DNA from: Sphaerisporangium melleum
GTDB taxonomy: Bacteria; Actinomycetota; Actinomycetes; Streptosporangiales; Streptosporangiaceae
DNA: 64,000 nt
Assembly (NCBI RefSeq): GCF_014646695.1
Contig: NZ_BMNT01000021.1
Coordinates: 82,604-146,603, forward strand
Direction: 5' to 3'
Made by a program: the position numbers and the translations under genes. Shown one piece after another: positions 25,787-34,801 of the stretch (position 1 is its first letter; each line of letters begins with the position of its first letter). The notes under the pieces are model-generated. The model saw nothing but the letters and a program-made list of their open reading frames with translations, was not told the DNA's origin and did no database searches.

Positions 25787-27919
25787 TCAGAAGCCGCAGG
25801 CCTCCTTGAGGGTCTTGGCGGCGCTCCTGCTCTGGCGGTTCGGTGTCGGAGTCTCGACCGGCGTGGCGGTCGGCGCGGGGCGCGACGCGGACGGCGTCGC
25901 CGAGGAGCCCGCGCCGCTCGGGAGCGCGCTCGCGGGCACACCCGGCGTGCCCACGCCGGCCGAGGAGGTCGCACCGGGAGTGGCCCCCAGGGCCACCGCC
26001 CTGGTCGCGGCGCGCTCGGACTCCTTGACCGCCTGCTGGCTGAGCCTGCGGATCTTCACCCAGTCCGCGGCGCCCGGCCAGACGAGGGGCGGCACGAACT
26101 GCAGGCTGGTCGTCCTGGCGTCCTTGACCTTCAGCGCCAGCGGCACCAGGTGCTCCAGCAGGTCGCGGGGGATGTCGGTGCGGAACAGGTGCCGCGTCGC
26201 CTGGGCGATCTTGCCGAAGTTCGCGAGCACGACGCTCGGGGTCGCCTGGTCCAGCAGCGCGCCCATCACGCAGCGCTGGCGCGACATGCGGGAGAAGTCG
26301 TCGCTGTCGACGCGCGAGCGGCCGTACCAGAGCACGTGCTCGCCGTCCAGCCGCTGGTAGCCCGCCTTGATGACGCCCGCGGTGCCGTAGTGGCCGCCCC
26401 ACTTGATGTCCCGCTCGACCCGGATCTTCAGCCCGCCGATCGCGTCGATGAGCGCGGCGAAGCCGTACATGTCGACGATCGCGTAGTAGTCGATCTTGAG
26501 GCCGAGGGTGTGCCCGATGGCGTTCTTCAGCTCCTGCGGGCCCTTGCCCTTGCCCAGGTGGTCCTCGGCGTACTGCCACACCTCGTTGAGCAGGCCCTGC
26601 CCGGAGTCTCCGGTGAAGCCGTTCGGGAAGCGGGCGGCCAGCGGGTCGCCCTTGGGGAAGTGCACGAACTGCAGGTTGCGCGGCAGGCTGAACATGACCG
26701 AGTTGCCGGTCCGGACGTCGACGCTGGCCACGGTCATGCTGTCGGTGCGCACGCCGGTGCGGTTGCCCGCGGCGTCGCCGCCGATGAGCAGGAAGTTGAC
26801 CCGGCGCCGGCCGTTCCACGGGTCCTCCTGCTTGACCGGGGCGACCGTGGTGCCCGGCACCGGCTGGAAGATCGCGTTGGTGGTGTCCCGCACCGTCATC
26901 ACGCTCGTCGCGGTCAGCGCGAACGGCGCCATCACGCCCACGCACAGCACGCCGACCATGATGCCCGAGACCACCTGGCCGCTCTGCGGCAGCCGGTCGG
27001 GGCCGAGCGCGATGTAGGAGGTGATGACCAGCGCGAACCACGCCAGCGCGCCGGCCGCCGCCGCGACCGCGATCGTCGCCCAGGTACCGTCCTTGACGGC
27101 GAGGCCGAGGTTGTACCGGACGACCACGGTGAAGACGACGCCGGCCACCAGCAGGGCGCCGAAGACGCCGAGCAGGACGAACCCCACCCGCCGCTGCCCG
27201 GCCCGCAGGTGCGCGGCGCCGGGGACGACGATGGACAGCAGGGTCCAGGCGAGGATGGAACCGGTCGTAAGCGGCTTGGCGAAGCGCGGGGCGGGCCCGC
27301 GCTCCTTGGCCGGCCGCTGCGGCTCGTCCGGACCGGCCGGACTCACCGCGGTCTTCTCTCCGGCCGGGGCCCTGCGCGGCTCGGGGGAGCGCGGCGAGCC
27401 CGGCCCGCCGCCCTCGGGGCGGGGGCCGCGCGGGCCCTTCCCCGATCCGGGACCCGCGGCGGGCCGTGCCCGGCCGTCTCCCGGCGCGGGACGCTTGCGG
27501 GCCTCTTGCGGCGCCGTCGCCGGTGCCCGGTCCTGGGCCGGACGTCCCTGGTCCTGCGGTGACGAGGGACGCTTCCGGTCCTGTTCCGGAGCCGGACGGC
27601 CTTGGTCCTGTCGCGGCGCGGGACGACCCTGGCCCCGCCCGGCCACCGGACGTGCCTGGTCCTGTCCCGGAGCGGGCCGTCCTTGGCGCTGTCCGGAAGT
27701 GGGACGTCCCTGGCCCGTGCCGGGTGCGGGACGCCCGCGGCCTTCTCCGGCGCCCGGGCGTTCCCGGCCCTCGCCGTCCGGACGTCCCCGGCCCTCCTGG
27801 GAAGGCGAGGGCCGGCCGCGGTCCTGGTCGGGAGCCGGCGGCTCGGAGCCGTCTCCTTGTGCGGGTTGGCCGGAGCCGTCCCCGCCCGCCTCTCCCGGGG
27901 TACGGCCAGGCGTGGTCAC
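25787..27919 (-). CDS. LytR-CpsA-Psr (LCP) family cell-wall ligase with long repetitive N-terminus
   Basis: The 710-residue protein begins with about 200 disordered residues. Roughly residues 33-130 are an imperfect tandem repeat of 9-10 residues (GRPAPGQDQ, GRPAPRQDQ, GRPAPEQDR and similar). Three or four transmembrane helices follow, then an LCP catalytic domain: NFLLIGGDAAGNRTGVRTDSMTVASVD, MFSLPRNLQF, YYAIVDMYGF and WYGRSRVDSDDFSRMSRQR. LCP enzymes transfer lipid-linked glycopolymers to peptidoglycan or arabinogalactan outside the membrane. GTG 27919 is chosen for GGGAG five bases before it. The C-terminal tail is Pro/Ser/Thr-rich. Confidence 0.9.
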   Translation of the reverse strand: MTTPGRTPGEAGGDGSGQPAQGDGSEPPAPDQDRGRPSPSQEGRGRPDGEGRERPGAGEGRGRPAPGTGQGRPTSGQRQGRPAPGQDQARPVAGRGQGRPAPRQDQGRPAPEQDRKRPSSPQDQGRPAQDRAPATAPQEARKRPAPGDGRARPAAGPGSGKGPRGPRPEGGGPGSPRSPEPRRAPAGEKTAVSPAGPDEPQRPAKERGPAPRFAKPLTTGSILAWTLLSIVVPGAAHLRAGQRRVGFVLLGVFGALLVAGVVFTVVVRYNLGLAVKDGTWATIAVAAAAGALAWFALVITSYIALGPDRLPQSGQVVSGIMVGVLCVGVMAPFALTATSVMTVRDTTNAIFQPVPGTTVAPVKQEDPWNGRRRVNFLLIGGDAAGNRTGVRTDSMTVASVDVRTGNSVMFSLPRNLQFVHFPKGDPLAARFPNGFTGDSGQGLLNEVWQYAEDHLGKGKGPQELKNAIGHTLGLKIDYYAIVDMYGFAALIDAIGGLKIRVERDIKWGGHYGTAGVIKAGYQRLDGEHVLWYGRSRVDSDDFSRMSRQRCVMGALLDQATPSVVLANFGKIAQATRHLFRTDIPRDLLEHLVPLALKVKDARTTSLQFVPPLVWPGAADWVKIRRLSQQAVKESERAATRAVALGATPGATSSAGVGTPGVPASALPSGAGSSATPSASRPAPTATPVETPTPNRQSRSAAKTLKEACGF

Positions 27920-28005
27920 ACGTGCTCCCTCATGACGCTTCGGAATCCTGCCGCCAACCAGGAGAAACCCATCGGTTGGCCCCCGCCGGTTCACGGATTT
28001 CCAGG

Positions 28006-28011
28006 ATTCTA
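28006..28011 (-). promoter_or_regulatory. Possible -10 element of the LCP gene
   Basis: The minus strand reads TAGAAT here, predicting a leader of about 80 bases before GTG 27919. No good -35 hexamer is seen at the expected distance, so confidence is low. Confidence 0.3.
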
Positions 28012-28097
28012 GCCCCCATACCTGGACATCACCGACGCAAACCCAATTTTAGGGAATCGGTCCGTAACAAGTGGCTGAACGCCCGCCGTCGCCGGCC

Positions 28098-29771
28098 CTA
28101 GGAGGTCGAGGACGCCGAGGCCAGCCAGGTGTTGCACTGGAACGCCTTGCTCCGCTCGTATCCCTGCCGGAACCAGCGCCCGCTGTTGGGCGGGCTGCCG
28201 TGGTCGCGTGGGTACCCCGGCCAGTCGCCGACATTGGAGAAGAAGGAGAACAGCGTGTTGCGCCGGGCCGGTGGGATCGGGTACGAGGCCGCCACCGACC
28301 GCATCCACATGCCGCTGAAGCAGTTGGCCTGCAACTCGTACCTCCGGCTCAGCGCGAGCCTGCCGCTCTGGCCGCGGGAGTTGAGCGTCTTGCTCCACCA
28401 GGAGCCGGCCAGCCCGGACAGCTGCTGCACGTGGTGGCCGTACTCGTGCGCCATCATGCCGATGATCGCGCCGTGCCAGCTCGACAGCGAGCCGTACCCC
28501 CGCTGGTTCCCCCTGCCCCGGGACATCGCCGAGGTCGAGGCGTAGATCGTCATGTTGCGCGGGCAGTAGTAGGGCACGATGCTTCCCCGCTGCGGGAAGT
28601 CCCCGCACGCGCCCCGCCCTCCGCGCGCCGTGATGGCGTAACCGGGCGGGGTGAAGCCGATGCCGACCCGCCGCAGCCCCGCCGACCAGGTGCGGTTCAT
28701 GCACTGCCCGGTCTTCAGGATCAGCGACCTCAGCTGCGCGTCGTTGAAGACGTTGGTCGAGGCGGCGCGGCAGGCGGTGCGCGGCAGGGTGCCCACCCGG
28801 TAGACCGTGTTCCCGGTCAGGCTGGTGTCGAGCCGCGGCCGGGTGGTCGTGGTGCCGGTGTCGGAGGATCCCGAGGTGCCCGTGGAGGTTCTGGTGGGCG
28901 CCGGCCTGCTCGGCCGGGAGGTGACGGTCGGGAACGGCTTCGGCGTGTAGGGCGTGAAGGTGGGCACCGTGAACGTGGGGATCGCGATCGGGGAGGGCGG
29001 GTCGGGGCGGCGGGCCTCCTTCAGCAGGGCCGAACCGACCACCAGCAGCACGAAGACGGCGGCGACCACACCGAACAGGCCGCCGACGATCGCCGCGCCG
29101 CTGGAGCCGCGCTTCGGCGGCCGGCCCGGCGCGTACGGGGCGTAGGGCCGCTGCGGCGGGACCGGTGGCGGCGCCCAGCCCGGCCCGGCGGGCGGCCGAT
29201 GCGGGGCCCCGCCACCCGGATACGGCCCGCCGGGACCTCCCGGCGGCGGGCCGGGGTGGTAAGTGCCGCCGCCCGGCGGGTACGGTGCCTGGCCGCCTCC
29301 CGGCGGGTAGGACGCGCCGGGAGGCGGGGCGCCCGGGCCTGGATACGGTGCGCGGGGCCCTCCTCCCGGCGGAGGCGGGGGCGCCTGGTGCGGCGGTCCC
29401 TGTGGAGGCGGGGCGCCCGGCCCCTGCGGCTGGTACGGCCGCCGGTAGGGCTGCCTCGGCCCCGGCGGAGGCGGGACGGGCGCGGGGGAGGAGCCCGGTG
29501 CGGGAGGCGCGCCCTGCGGATACCCCGGGGCGTACGCCTGCGGCGGATATCCGGGTGGCGGCTGCCCGTGCCCGGGGCCCGCGCCGGGTGCGCCCGGCGG
29601 AGGCGGCGCGACGGGACGCCCGTCCTGCCTCGCGGCCCAGGCCGGATCGGGCGCGGGCGGATGCGGAGGATGCCCGCCGGGAAAGGCTTGACCTGGATGG
29701 TCGGGATGTTCTGGATGCGCTGGATACCGTCCGTCAGCCGCCAATTCCGGACGCCCCCTTGCCGGCCCCAC
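28098..29771 (-). CDS. Membrane-anchored neutral zinc metallopeptidase (YpfJ type)
   Basis: The 557-residue protein has a 225-residue Pro/Gly-rich cytoplasmic N-terminus (PPPGYPPQAYAPGYPQ and similar), one transmembrane helix (AAIVGGLFGVVAAVFVLLVVGSALL) and a Thr/Pro linker. The extracellular peptidase domain has the zinc site MAHEYGHHVQQLSG and a third ligand region RYELQANCFSG. Four or more cysteines (CRAAS, CMNRT, CGDF, YYCPRN) could form disulphides. The start is GTG 29771, with AGGGGAG unusually far upstream. The substrate is unknown. Confidence 0.87.
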   Translation of the reverse strand: MGPARGRPELAADGRYPAHPEHPDHPGQAFPGGHPPHPPAPDPAWAARQDGRPVAPPPPGAPGAGPGHGQPPPGYPPQAYAPGYPQGAPPAPGSSPAPVPPPPGPRQPYRRPYQPQGPGAPPPQGPPHQAPPPPPGGGPRAPYPGPGAPPPGASYPPGGGQAPYPPGGGTYHPGPPPGGPGGPYPGGGAPHRPPAGPGWAPPPVPPQRPYAPYAPGRPPKRGSSGAAIVGGLFGVVAAVFVLLVVGSALLKEARRPDPPSPIAIPTFTVPTFTPYTPKPFPTVTSRPSRPAPTRTSTGTSGSSDTGTTTTRPRLDTSLTGNTVYRVGTLPRTACRAASTNVFNDAQLRSLILKTGQCMNRTWSAGLRRVGIGFTPPGYAITARGGRGACGDFPQRGSIVPYYCPRNMTIYASTSAMSRGRGNQRGYGSLSSWHGAIIGMMAHEYGHHVQQLSGLAGSWWSKTLNSRGQSGRLALSRRYELQANCFSGMWMRSVAASYPIPPARRNTLFSFFSNVGDWPGYPRDHGSPPNSGRWFRQGYERSKAFQCNTWLASASSTS

Positions 29772-29947
29772 CCGGCCGCGTGTTCTCCCCTGTCACAAGA
29801 TCCCCATTGTGCAGCATTTAGGGCAGAACTTTACTCATTTCCCAGTGGTCACGGATGTAGCGGTATCTGGTTACATTCTGAAATCATCCGAGGTGATCTC
29901 TGCGATAGTCCGGAATCGCCGCACCCGTCTGCCCTAGCTTCGTTGCC

Positions 29948-30817
29948 ATGAATCTGCAGCAGCTGCGTTATGTGGTCGCCACTGCGGAGCACCGCACCAT
30001 GACCGACGCGGCCAGATCGCTTTACATCGCGCAGCCCGCGCTTTCCCGCGCGATTCGCGACTTGGAACGGGAACTCGGGATGACGCTTTTCGCGCGTTCC
30101 GGCCGGGGGGTGGTCGTGACGGCCCAGGGCCGCCGCGTCGTCAAACTCGCCAGGGAAGCGCTGGACGCCGTGCACGAGATAGAGGCGCTCGCCAGCCATT
30201 CCCCTGCCGGGACCGGCGAACTGCGCGTCGCCTCGCCGCCGAGCCTGGAGCCCGCGCTCGCCGCTCGCCTGCTCCCCGCCTATGCCGCCGAGCATCCCGG
30301 CGCGCGGGTGCAGGTCGTCCGGTGCGACGGGCGCGACGGTGTGGTGAACGCCGTACGCGAGCAGCGGGCCGACCTCGGGCTGACCGACCTGCCCGTTCCG
30401 GCCGACCTGGTGAGCCATCCGCTGGAACGGCAGGAGATCGTGCTCATCTCCCCGCCCGGCCTCGACCTGCCCGGCTCGGTCGCGATGAGCCGCCTGAGCG
30501 GCATGCGCGTCGTGCTCCCGCCCCCGGGCAGCGCGCGCAGGCGGGAGCTGGAGATGCTGTTCGCCACCCATGGCGTGCGGCCGGTGGTCGCGGCCGAGAT
30601 CGACGAGCGCGGCGGCTGGCCCGCCACCGTCCGTTCGGCCATGGCCTCTCTGCTCGGCTACCGGACGATGGCCGACCAGGCGCTCAGGGCCGGGCTGGTA
30701 GTGCGCTCCCTCGACCCTCCGCTGCGCCGGATCATCGCTCTGGTGCACACGCGACGCCGCCTGCCGGCCACGGCGCAGGAATTCCTCACCGTCGCCGAGG
30801 GCGCGTCGGCGGTCTGA
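29948..30817 (+). CDS. LysR-family transcriptional regulator
   Basis: The 289-residue protein has the LysR winged helix MNLQQLRYVVATAEHRTMTDAARSLYIAQPALSRAIRDLERELG at residues 1-45 and a periplasmic-binding-like effector domain (GELRVASPPSLEPALAARLLPAYAAEHPG onward). It is divergent from the zinc peptidase with 176 bases between, but a regulatory link is not shown by the sequence. Effector unknown. Confidence 0.93.
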   Translation: MNLQQLRYVVATAEHRTMTDAARSLYIAQPALSRAIRDLERELGMTLFARSGRGVVVTAQGRRVVKLAREALDAVHEIEALASHSPAGTGELRVASPPSLEPALAARLLPAYAAEHPGARVQVVRCDGRDGVVNAVREQRADLGLTDLPVPADLVSHPLERQEIVLISPPGLDLPGSVAMSRLSGMRVVLPPPGSARRRELEMLFATHGVRPVVAAEIDERGGWPATVRSAMASLLGYRTMADQALRAGLVVRSLDPPLRRIIALVHTRRRLPATAQEFLTVAEGASAV

Positions 30818-30903
30818 GCCGTTTTGGAGCGTTCCCGGGCGACCGGGGCCGCCGGCCGCAGGTGGAGGCGCGCCCTGCCACGCGCTGGCGTACGCTTGCG
30901 GCG

Positions 30904-31743
30904 ATGCATACCTTGCGCCTGCGTGGCCGCGAGTTCCGGCCGGGCGACTTCGCCGTCATGGCCGTCGTGAACCGCACGCCCGACTCCTTCTACGACCAGG
31001 GCAGGACGTTCGGCTTCGAGGCCGCCCTCGCCGCCGTGGACGCGGCGGTCGCCGCCGGGGCCGACATCGTCGACATCGGCGGAGTGAAGGCCGGGCCGGG
31101 CGACACGGTGGACGCCGCCGAGGAGATCCGCAGGGTCGCGAGCCTGGTGGCCGAGGTGCGCCGCGCGCATCCCGATCTGGTGATCAGCGTGGACACCTGG
31201 CGTGCCGAGGTGGGCGAGGTGGTCGCCCAGGCGGGGGCGGATCTGCTGAACGACACCTGGGGCGGTCCCGATCCGGCGCTGGCCGAGGTGGCCGCCGAGT
31301 ACGGCATCGGCCTGGTGTGCGCGCACGCAGGTGGCGTCACCCCGAGGACCCGTCCGCACCGCATCGCCTATGACGACGTGGTGGCCGACGTCCTCGCCCG
31401 CACGGTGGCCCTCGCCGAACGGGCCGTACGGGCCGGGGTGCGCGAGGACGCCGTGCTGATCGATCCGGCGCACGACTTCGGCAAGAACACCTGGCACTCG
31501 CTGGAGGTCGGCCGCAGGCTGGGCGAACTGGTCGCCACCGGCTGGCCCGTGCTCGTCGCGGTCTCCAACAAGGACTTCGTCGGAGAGACGCTCGGCGGGC
31601 TGCCGGTCGAGGAGCGCCACGCCGGCACCATCGCCACGCTCGCCGTCTCGGCCTGGCAGGGGGCGCGGGTCTTCCGCGTCCACGACCCCGCTTCGGCGCG
31701 TGCCGCGCTGGCCACCGTGGACCGGCTGCGCCGCCTGTCCTGA
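30904..31743 (+). CDS. folP2: Dihydropteroate synthase homologue of the FolP2 type
   Basis: The 279-residue TIM-barrel protein carries the pterin-binding signatures VMAVVNRTPDSFYDQGRTF, ADIVDIGGVKAGPG, VISVDTWRAEV, LLNDTWGG and VLIDPAHDFGKNTWHSLE. The NRTPDSFYDQG form resembles mycobacterial FolP2 (Rv1207), which lacks measurable dihydropteroate synthase activity, rather than FolP1. A folate role is therefore uncertain. ATG 30904 lies seven bases after a TACGCT hexamer (30891-30896), so the message may be leaderless. Confidence 0.82.
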   Translation: MHTLRLRGREFRPGDFAVMAVVNRTPDSFYDQGRTFGFEAALAAVDAAVAAGADIVDIGGVKAGPGDTVDAAEEIRRVASLVAEVRRAHPDLVISVDTWRAEVGEVVAQAGADLLNDTWGGPDPALAEVAAEYGIGLVCAHAGGVTPRTRPHRIAYDDVVADVLARTVALAERAVRAGVREDAVLIDPAHDFGKNTWHSLEVGRRLGELVATGWPVLVAVSNKDFVGETLGGLPVEERHAGTIATLAVSAWQGARVFRVHDPASARAALATVDRLRRLS

Positions 31744-31747
31744 GGTC

Positions 31748-31764
31748 GCCGGCCGCGGGCCGGC
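31748..31764. terminator. Bidirectional hairpin between folP2 and the PLP lyase gene
   Basis: GCCGGCC-gcg-GGCCGGC in a 29-base gap between convergent stops. Confidence 0.6.
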
Positions 31765-31772
31765 CCAGGGCG

Positions 31773-33197
31773 TCAGCCGTAGATCACCGAGAGGAACCGG
31801 ATGAGGATCGCCTCGCGGGTGCGGGCCGGCAGCGCGTCCAGCACGGCGTTCACCACCGCCATCCGCGGCTGGCCTTCCGCGCGCAGATCCACCCCGACCG
31901 AGGCGGCCAGCTCGGCGAATGTCGCGTCGTCGATGGAGTCCAGGTCGAGGCCCTCCAGCAGTTCGGCCAGCCCTTCGGGCACCTGTGCGGGCCCGGCCGC
32001 CCTGGCCGCCTCCGCCGACACCGCGATCACCTCGAGCAGCGCATCGACGCCGGCCAGGGTGACCCCGGTGACCGTGATGTGCAGGTTGGCGGGGATGCCG
32101 GCGTACGACAACTGGGGCTGCAGGAACCAGCCGCGCCGGCGCGCCTCGTCGGCGAGCACGAACACGTCCACGTCGTCGCCCGCGAAGGCCACCAGGGACG
32201 ACTCGGGAGTGCCGAGCACCCGCAGCCCGGGGATGGCGGCGATGCCCTCGGCCAGCCGCCGCGTCGCCGCCAGGGTGTCGCGGGCCAGCGCCAGGTAGCC
32301 GTCCTGTCCGAGCGCGCGCAACGTCGCCCACGCGCCGCCCAGCGGCCCGGCGGACTTCGAGCTCTGCACGGTCGCGTTGATCACCGTGTACCCCGGCCAG
32401 GCCGCCGAGGCGAAGTACGCGGCACGGCGCAGCGCGGGGTCGGCGAACAGCACCACCGAGGCGCCCTTGGGCGCGTACCCGAACTTGTGCAGGTCGCAGG
32501 AGATCGAGGTGACGCCCGGCACCGACAGGTCGAACGGCGGGACCTGCGCCCCCGCCCGCGCCAGCCAGGGCAGCAGCCAACCGCCCACGCAGGCGTCCAC
32601 GTGGCACAGCACGCCGCGCGCCGCCGCCAGCGCGGCGACCTCCGCGACGGGGTCGATCACGCCCTGCGGATAGGACGGCGCCGAGACCACCACCAGCACG
32701 GTGTCCGGGGTGATCGCCTCGGCCACGGCCTCCGGGACCACGCGGAAGGTCGCGGGGTCCACCGGCACGGGCGCGACCTCCAGGCCGAGATAGTGCGCCG
32801 CCTTGTGGAACGCCGGGTGCGCGGTCACCGGCACCACCATGCGCGGGCGCCCGGCCACCGGGCGGGAGTCCCGGGCCGCCTTCACCGCCAGCATGATGGA
32901 CTCGGTGCCCCCGCTGGTGAAGATGCCCGGGGTGGCGGGGCCCCCGCCCAGCAGGCCGGCCACGGCGCCGACGACCTGCCGCTCCATGGCGACGGCGCTC
33001 GGGAACGCCGTCGGGTCCAGGGTGTTGACCTCGAGCATCTCGAAGTAGGCGCGGGCCGCGGCGTCACCGACCTCCGGCCGCCCGGTGTCATAGACGTAGG
33101 CGGTGACCTTGCCCCCGCGCACCGGCAGGTCGTGCTGCTTCAACTGGGCGATCTCCGCGAGCAGGTCGTCCGCCGATCGGCCGTTCTCCGGAAGCAC
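31773..33197 (-). CDS. PLP-dependent lyase/decarboxylase of the sphingosine-1-phosphate lyase type
   Basis: The 474-residue group-II decarboxylase-family protein shows IFTSGGTESIMLAVKAARD (cofactor phosphate), HVDACVGGWLLPW with the PLP-pairing Asp, and SISCDLHKFGYAPKGASVVLF with the Schiff-base Lys. HKFGYAPKG and the YTVINATVQSSKSAGPLGGAWATLRALG segment resemble sphingosine-1-phosphate lyases more than glutamate decarboxylases. The last 80 residues form a helical extension that ends RFLSVIYG. The GTG start has GAGGGAG upstream. A TetR gene lies 55 bases upstream on the same strand and may control it. Confidence 0.82.
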   Translation of the reverse strand: MLPENGRSADDLLAEIAQLKQHDLPVRGGKVTAYVYDTGRPEVGDAAARAYFEMLEVNTLDPTAFPSAVAMERQVVGAVAGLLGGGPATPGIFTSGGTESIMLAVKAARDSRPVAGRPRMVVPVTAHPAFHKAAHYLGLEVAPVPVDPATFRVVPEAVAEAITPDTVLVVVSAPSYPQGVIDPVAEVAALAAARGVLCHVDACVGGWLLPWLARAGAQVPPFDLSVPGVTSISCDLHKFGYAPKGASVVLFADPALRRAAYFASAAWPGYTVINATVQSSKSAGPLGGAWATLRALGQDGYLALARDTLAATRRLAEGIAAIPGLRVLGTPESSLVAFAGDDVDVFVLADEARRRGWFLQPQLSYAGIPANLHITVTGVTLAGVDALLEVIAVSAEAARAAGPAQVPEGLAELLEGLDLDSIDDATFAELAASVGVDLRAEGQPRMAVVNAVLDALPARTREAILIRFLSVIYG

Positions 33198-33252
33198 GTC
33201 GCTCTCCCTCGCCAGGTGGTACGGCGTCGCCGCACGGTGGCCAGGGACGTTA

Positions 33253-33882
33253 TCACGACGATCCGGGCAGACGGAACAAGCGGTCGATCACCAGGTGCAG
33301 GTGACGTTCGAAGCGTTTCACGTAGTGCTCGTCGGGCGGTCCGGGGATGTGGCCCATCACCGTGCCGGCGGTGGTGATGCCCTGCACCATCCAGATCACC
33401 GTCCAGATGGCGAGCTCGAGGTCGACGTCCGGGTCCATGTACCCCTTCTCGATCGCCGGCCGGACCCCCTCCAGCACCACCTGCAGGATCGGCTGGATGA
33501 ACCGCTGCTCCAACTCCCGCACGTCCGCCGCGTCCAGCAGCGACCGGTGCACCCACAGCAGCGTCCGCTCCGGGTGCTCGATCGTGTATTCGACGTAGTC
33601 GTCCAGGACGCGGTGGATGGAGGCGGCGGTCTCCTCGGGCGTCCGGGTGGAGAATCCGGCCATGGCGGCCTCCCGCGCGGCCCGCTCCCGGTCGAAGAGC
33701 AGTCGCATGACGGCGAGGTACAACTCGCGCTTGCTCCCCGCGAGCCGCTCCACCGCGGCCGTTTCCAGGCCGGCGGTGTCGGCGATCTGCCGCAGAGAGG
33801 TGCCGTCGAACCCGAAGGCCGCGAACAGCTTGATCGCGGCGCGCATCAGGCGTTCGTGGTCGCTTTCCCGCTCGGAGGTCAT
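33253..33882 (-). CDS. TetR-family transcriptional regulator
   Basis: The 209-residue repressor-type protein has an N-terminal helix-turn-helix (MRAAIKLFAAFGFDGTSLRQIADTAGLETAAVERLAGSKRELYLAV, residues 13-58). The C-terminal ligand domain is all-helical, including LELAIWTVIWMVQGITTAGTVMGHIPGPPDEHYVKRFERHLHLVIDRLF. It probably forms an operon with the downstream PLP lyase, whose start lies 55 bases beyond its stop. Ligand unknown. Confidence 0.92.
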   Translation of the reverse strand: MTSERESDHERLMRAAIKLFAAFGFDGTSLRQIADTAGLETAAVERLAGSKRELYLAVMRLLFDRERAAREAAMAGFSTRTPEETAASIHRVLDDYVEYTIEHPERTLLWVHRSLLDAADVRELEQRFIQPILQVVLEGVRPAIEKGYMDPDVDLELAIWTVIWMVQGITTAGTVMGHIPGPPDEHYVKRFERHLHLVIDRLFRLPGSS

Positions 33883-33993
33883 GGCACCGACGCTATGCTC
33901 ACCGTCCGCACCGGACCGATCGCTTGGTGGAGCCCTGTCATGGCTTTGCGCGCCCGACGCCGCCGGGCCGGCCGCCGGCGTGATCGCGATCAG

Positions 33994-34022
33994 CGCACGG
34001 CCGGACCGGGTCCGGCCGTGCG
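33994..34022. terminator. Terminator after the YcnI-like gene
   Basis: CGCACGGCCGGAC and GTCCGGCCGTGCG form a perfect 13-bp stem with a CGG loop, just beyond the stop at 34043. Confidence 0.75.
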
Positions 34023-34042
34023 GGCCCGCCGCGATCGGAAGG

Positions 34043-34801
34043 TCAGTCGCCGGTGGTGCCGCGGGCACGGCGCCGGCCGGTGAAGCCGACGACGAGACCG
34101 GCCAGGCCGACCACGATCCCCGCGGCGCCGAGCAGGCGCGCGGTGCCGTCCGAGGCCGCCTTGCCGTGCCCGCCGGCGCCGGTGGCCCGCACCGCGACGG
34201 CCGGAGCGGCCGACGCCGCCGGACTCGCGGCCGGGGACGCGTGGTGGTCGTCCTCGCTCGCGCCCGCCGCGACCAGCTTGAGCGTCGGAACCGGGTGCTC
34301 GGCCTCCGAACCGTCGGCCTTCGGCTCGTCGTCCCACTTGACGACCTCGCCGTTGGAGTAGGTCTGGGTCGCGGGGAAGAGCATCTGGTCGGTGTCCTCG
34401 GGCAGGATGCCCATGGACACCTCGAACTCCTGGAACTGGTGCGGGCCGATCTTCCCGCCACTCCACGTGATCTTGGTGACCGCCTCGGTGATCTCGCCGT
34501 ACTTCGAGGGCACCGGCTTGGCCAGCTTGCTCTCGGTCACCTCGACCTTCCACCCCGGGACGGGGCGCACGGACACGAACGGCAACGGGTGGTCGACGGG
34601 CAGGTAGATCACGACCTTGGTGGTCGACGCCTTGTCCCGCTCGTTCGGGACCCGGAAGGCCACCTTGCTGAAACCGCCCTTCTCCGCCGTGCCCGGGTTG
34701 ATCGAGACGTGCGCCAGGGCGGGGAGGGCGAGAGCGGCGACGAGCGCGAGCGCGCCGGCCGGAACGAGGGCCACGCGGCGGATGACGGTGTTCGCTGGCA
34801 T
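34043..34801 (-). CDS. YcnI-like copper-binding membrane protein (DUF1775)
   Basis: The 252-residue exported protein has a signal peptide (LVPAGALALVAALALPALA) whose cleavage would leave HVSINPGTAEKGGF at the N-terminus. In Bacillus YcnI that first His, a nearby Glu and a Trp (here PGWKVEV) form a mononuclear Cu(II) site. A Ser/Ala/Pro linker leads to a C-terminal membrane helix (LLGAAGIVVGLAGLVVGF) and an Arg-rich tail, so the domain is tethered outside the membrane. An upstream membrane-protein gene on the same strand may act with it in copper handling. Confidence 0.88.
   Translation of the reverse strand: MPANTVIRRVALVPAGALALVAALALPALAHVSINPGTAEKGGFSKVAFRVPNERDKASTTKVVIYLPVDHPLPFVSVRPVPGWKVEVTESKLAKPVPSKYGEITEAVTKITWSGGKIGPHQFQEFEVSMGILPEDTDQMLFPATQTYSNGEVVKWDDEPKADGSEAEHPVPTLKLVAAGASEDDHHASPAASPAASAAPAVAVRATGAGGHGKAASDGTARLLGAAGIVVGLAGLVVGFTGRRRARGTTGD

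Noticed and set aside
27920..27994. Longer LCP start at 27994
   Set aside because: GTG 27919 has a much better ribosome site and the extra 25 residues would overlap the probable leader.
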